Shown here piece after piece: positions 6,281 to 9,051 of a DNA stretch of 9,051 nucleotides. Below the pieces are notes generated by a model. The model saw nothing but the letters and a program-made list of their open reading frames with translations. It searched no databases and was not told the origin of the DNA. Where the stretch lies: NCBI GenBank assembly GCA_938003715.1, contig CALKYK010000369.1, positions 1-9,051 of the forward strand, in the 5' to 3' direction. The DNA comes from an uncultured Gammaproteobacteria bacterium (GTDB lineage: Bacteria > Pseudomonadota > Gammaproteobacteria > Steroidobacterales > Woeseiaceae). A program made the translations under genes and the position numbers. Positions within the stretch are counted from its first letter, which is position 1. Each line of letters opens with the position of its first letter.

Positions 6281-6802
6281 GTGCGACACGTCATTTCGGT
6301 ACTACTGCAAAACGAGGTCGGCGCGCTGACGCGGATGACCGGGCTTTTTTCGACGCGCGGTTTCAACATCGACACGCTGAACGTTGCGCCCACGGACGAC
6401 CCGGGCGTCTCGCGCGTCACGCTGGTCACGTCCGGTTCCGACGCGGCGATCGCGCAGCTCAATACACAGCTCGCGAAACAGATCGACGTCGTCAACATTC
6501 ACGACATGACGCTCGGCGAACATTTCGAACGCGAGCTGGCGATGATCAAGCTCAAGCTCGGCACCGGCGGCCTGGCGCGGATCGAGCTGCTGGCGAAAAA
6601 GTTCGACGCGGAAATTCTCGATGACGAAGCCGTGAGCTGCACGGTGCAGCTCACCGGCAGCCCCGCCGAGATCGACCGATTCATCGAGGCGGCCGCCGAC
6701 ATCGGCAAGCTGTCCGCCGTCGCACGAAGCGGCAGCGTCGCCGTGTCACGCGGCGAGGTGACGCTGTCTTCCTACGCGCGTCAGCATCGCCTGACCGGCT
6801 GA
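6281..6802 (+). CDS. ilvN: Acetolactate synthase (AHAS), small regulatory subunit
   Basis: The regulatory partner of AHAS (IlvN/IlvH type), 173 aa. It activates the catalytic subunit and mediates valine feedback inhibition. An N-terminal ACT domain (about residues 2-76) opens with RHVISVLLQNEVGALTR and contains RGFNIDTLNV. The C-terminal small-subunit domain (about 80-160) begins near ERELAMIKLKL and includes the segment around VQLTGSPAEID. N11, G14 and N29 are all present; these positions are known from E. coli IlvH valine-resistant mutants, so the enzyme is predicted to be valine-sensitive. Start: the frame is open 129 nt further upstream, but family similarity begins at the GTG at 6281, which has GGCGGGG 10 nt before it. 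It is separated from its catalytic partner by divergent orientation and is followed after 13 bp by proB. The symbol ilvH would be equally acceptable. Confidence 0.92.
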   Translation: MRHVISVLLQNEVGALTRMTGLFSTRGFNIDTLNVAPTDDPGVSRVTLVTSGSDAAIAQLNTQLAKQIDVVNIHDMTLGEHFERELAMIKLKLGTGGLARIELLAKKFDAEILDDEAVSCTVQLTGSPAEIDRFIEAAADIGKLSAVARSGSVAVSRGEVTLSSYARQHRLTG

Positions 6803-6815
6803 ACCGGGTTCTCGC

Positions 6816-7928
6816 GTGACCGTGCTCGACGACTGCAGACGCCTCGTCGTCAAGATCGGATCGTCGCTGCTGATCGACGCGGACGGGCATACGAATCGCA
6901 GCTGGCTCGAATGCCTCGCCGACGACATTGCCGCGCTGCGCAGCGGCGGCAGGCGGGTGCTGGTGGTGTCGTCCGGTGCGGTCGCGATCGGCAGTCGCCT
7001 GCTCGGCATCATCCGGCGCGGTGCGCGTCTCGAGGACCTGCAGGCCGCGGCGGCGGCGGGCCAGGTGCAGCTCGTGCACGCCTACCAGGAAGCGCTGGCA
7101 CGTCACGGTGTCAGTGCAGCACAGGTGTTGCTGACACCCGACGACACCGAAGTGCGGCGGCGCTACATCAACGCCCGCAATACGCTCGACAAGCTCCTCG
7201 AACTCGGCGTCGTGCCCGTGATCAACGAAAACGACACGGTGGCCACCGACGAATTGCGATACGGCGACAACGATCGCCTCGCCGCCCGCGTCGCGCAGAT
7301 CGTCATGGCCGATTGCCTGGTCCTGTTGTCGGACGTCGACGGCCTCTTTTCGGCCGATCCGCGCCGCGATGCCGAGGCCGAATTCATCGGCGTCGTGGAG
7401 CAGGTGACGGAACGCCACCTGCTCATGGCCGGCGGCAGCGGGTCAAAGGTCGGCACGGGTGGCATGGCGACGAAACTCGCCGCCGCGCGCATTGCGACCA
7501 ACGCCGGGTGTGCGACGATCGTCGCCGACGGCACCGCAGACCATCCGCTGGCGCGTCTCGGCGCCGGCGGGCGGCATACGTTTTTCCGCGCCAGCGGTAC
7601 GCCGGCGGCGGCACGCAAGCAGTGGCTGGCCGGCATACTCGAGGTGCGCGGCGAACTGCGGCTCGATGCCGGCGCCGAGGCGGCGCTGCGCAAAGGCAAC
7701 AGCCTGCTGCCGGTCGGAATGGTCGACGTCGTCGGCGACTTCGCGCAGGGCGATGCGGTCATGCTGGTCGGTGCCGACGGACGGGAATTCGGGCGCGGCC
7801 TTGCCGCGTACTCGAGCAGCGAAGCGAGCGCGATTCGGGGTTGCCGTTCGGAACAAATCGAGTCGGTTTTGGGCTATCGTGGCAGGTCGGTGATGGTGCA
7901 CCGGGACGACATGGTGCTGTTCGAATGA
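6816..7928 (+). CDS. proB: Glutamate 5-kinase with PUA domain
   Basis: Phosphorylates glutamate to gamma-glutamyl phosphate with ATP, the committed and usually proline-inhibited step of proline synthesis in the cytoplasm. It is 370 aa, the full family length. The amino-acid kinase domain shows VVKIGSSLL with K13, the glycine loop VSSGAVAIG (51-59), the INENDTVATDE loop (136-146) with glutamate-binding D140, GDNDRLAA (150-157), LLSDVDGL (170-177) and GTGGMATK (213-220). A C-terminal PUA domain covers about residues 279-355. The start is GTG 13 bp after the ilvN stop; the Shine-Dalgarno is weak (ACCGGG), and a second in-frame GTG lies 6 nt later. Its stop overlaps the proA start. The wording of several motifs (VATDELRYGDNDRLAARVAQ) resembles alphaproteobacterial ProB more than the E. 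coli type, from recall. Confidence 0.95.
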   Translation: MTVLDDCRRLVVKIGSSLLIDADGHTNRSWLECLADDIAALRSGGRRVLVVSSGAVAIGSRLLGIIRRGARLEDLQAAAAAGQVQLVHAYQEALARHGVSAAQVLLTPDDTEVRRRYINARNTLDKLLELGVVPVINENDTVATDELRYGDNDRLAARVAQIVMADCLVLLSDVDGLFSADPRRDAEAEFIGVVEQVTERHLLMAGGSGSKVGTGGMATKLAAARIATNAGCATIVADGTADHPLARLGAGGRHTFFRASGTPAAARKQWLAGILEVRGELRLDAGAEAALRKGNSLLPVGMVDVVGDFAQGDAVMLVGADGREFGRGLAAYSSSEASAIRGCRSEQIESVLGYRGRSVMVHRDDMVLFE

Positions 7929-9051
7929 CCAGCGGGGCACAGGCCGCAACGCCGCAGGTTGCCGAGATGATGCAGGCGCTCGGTCGCGACGCGCGACGGG
8001 CCGCGGCATCGCTCGCCCGGATGGATGGCGCCGCTCGCGACGCCGGCCTGGCAGCGGCGGCGAACGAAATCCGTGCGAACGCAGCGACGATCCTGGCGGC
8101 GAACGCGCGCGACATGAAAGACGGCGAAGGGCGCGGGCTCGGCGCGGCGATGCTCGACCGGCTGATGCTCGACGAAGCGCGCATCGAGTCGATCGCTGCT
8201 GCGATCGAATCGGTACGCGACCTGCCGGACCCGGTCGGCAGGACCCTGGCGGAGTGGGAGCGGCCGAACGGGCTGAAGATCCGCCGCGTCAGCGTGCCGC
8301 TCGGCGTCATCGGCATCATTTACGAGAGCCGGCCGAACGTCACCGCCGATGCGGCGGCGCTTTGCCTGAAATCGGGAAACGCCGTCATCCTGCGCGGCGG
8401 ATCGGAAAGTTTCCATTCGAGCAGTGCCATACACCGCTGTCTCGTCGACGGGCTGCGCCATGCCGGCATCGACGCGGCCGCCGTGCAGATGGTGCCGACT
8501 ATCGATCGCGACGCCGTGGGTTACCTGCTGTCCTCGATGGCTGCGTACGTCGATGTCGTGGTGCCGCGCGGCGGCAAGCGCCTGATCAGGCGCGTACTGC
8601 GCGATGCACGCGTGCCGGTGATCGGCCATCTCGAAGGTCTCTGTCACGTCTACCTGCACGCCTCGGCCGATCCGTCGATGGCGGAATCGATCGCGGTGAA
8701 TGCGAAAATGCGCCGCACCGGCATCTGCGGCGCCGCCGAGACACTGCTGGGCGATCGAGCTGCAGCAGAGCGCCTGGTTCCGCCGGTGCTCGCGGCGCTG
8801 GCCGCCGCCGGCTGCCGGATCCGCGGCGACGATGCGACCCGCGCGCTTTATCCCGACGCGGTGCCGACGACCGACGCCGACTGGGTAACCGAGTATCTCG
8901 ACGCGATCATCTCGGTGCGCGTCGTGGACGATATCGATGCGGCCATGGACCACATCCGGCAGTTCGGCTCCGGCCACACCGACTGCATCGTCGCCGAAGA
9001 CAGCGACGCCGCGAAGCATTTCACCGCAGAGGTGGACAGCGCCATCGTGCT
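7925..9051 (+). CDS. proA: Glutamate-5-semialdehyde dehydrogenase (gamma-glutamyl phosphate reductase), 3' partial
   Basis: NADPH-dependent reduction of gamma-glutamyl phosphate to glutamate-5-semialdehyde, the second step of proline synthesis, with an aldehyde-dehydrogenase fold. The frame is open from ATG 7925 to the window end (375 codons). ProA is usually about 415-425 aa, so roughly 45 C-terminal residues lie outside. Seen in order: the PLGVIGIIYESRPNVTADAA cofactor segment, LKSGNAVILRGGSE, the VPRGGKRLI segment, and the catalytic cysteine C268 in NAKMRRTGICGAAETLL. The FGSGHTDCIVAED segment comes near the end of the visible part. The ATG overlaps the proB TGA in an ATGA junction, indicating translational coupling and supporting a ProB-ProA complex that passes on the unstable acyl phosphate. 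The Met-Arg-Arg-Thr-Gly-Ile-Cys-Gly wording around the cysteine differs from the E. coli form and resembles alphaproteobacterial ProA, from recall. Confidence 0.95.
   Translation, partial: MTSGAQAATPQVAEMMQALGRDARRAAASLARMDGAARDAGLAAAANEIRANAATILAANARDMKDGEGRGLGAAMLDRLMLDEARIESIAAAIESVRDLPDPVGRTLAEWERPNGLKIRRVSVPLGVIGIIYESRPNVTADAAALCLKSGNAVILRGGSESFHSSSAIHRCLVDGLRHAGIDAAAVQMVPTIDRDAVGYLLSSMAAYVDVVVPRGGKRLIRRVLRDARVPVIGHLEGLCHVYLHASADPSMAESIAVNAKMRRTGICGAAETLLGDRAAAERLVPPVLAALAAAGCRIRGDDATRALYPDAVPTTDADWVTEYLDAIISVRVVDDIDAAMDHIRQFGSGHTDCIVAEDSDAAKHFTAEVDSAIV

Overview
The window is high-GC, densely coded bacterial chromosome, most consistent with a proteobacterium. A gammaproteobacterial lineage is my best guess, based on general recall of the AHAS small subunit and of the dispersed palindromic repeat. 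ProB and ProA read more like alphaproteobacterial versions, so the taxonomy is not secure from this sequence alone. No rRNA, tRNA, CRISPR array, transposase or phage gene is visible. The content is housekeeping amino-acid metabolism with a small accessory stretch.

Layout, left to right. (1) A plus-strand PLP-dependent threonine/serine dehydratase whose true start lies left of the window. (2) An almost exactly symmetric 150-bp palindromic element at 997-1146. It sits between two convergent genes and supplies the stop codon of the second. (3) A minus-strand orphan ParA-type ATPase. (4) A minus-strand run, read right to left: AHAS large subunit, GFA-family zinc protein, exported COG4798-type methyltransferase, EamA/DMT transporter. 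The gaps are 32, 77 and 24 bp, and a candidate promoter lies before the methyltransferase. (5) A 155-bp divergent intergenic region at 6126-6280. (6) A plus-strand run: AHAS small (regulatory) subunit, then proB 13 bp later, then proA overlapping proB by 4 bp and running off the right edge.

How the genes fit together: the dehydratase could make 2-oxobutyrate from threonine. AHAS condenses pyruvate with 2-oxobutyrate or a second pyruvate, starting isoleucine and valine/leucine synthesis. ProB and ProA carry glutamate to glutamate-5-semialdehyde for proline. The notable arrangement is that the two AHAS subunits, normally adjacent on one transcript, are divergently transcribed here, and the regulatory subunit heads a proline operon.

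I found no clearly new multi-gene system. The observations most worth following up are the palindromic element, the divergent AHAS subunits with the ilvN-proBA arrangement, and the sequence-divergent AHAS large subunit.
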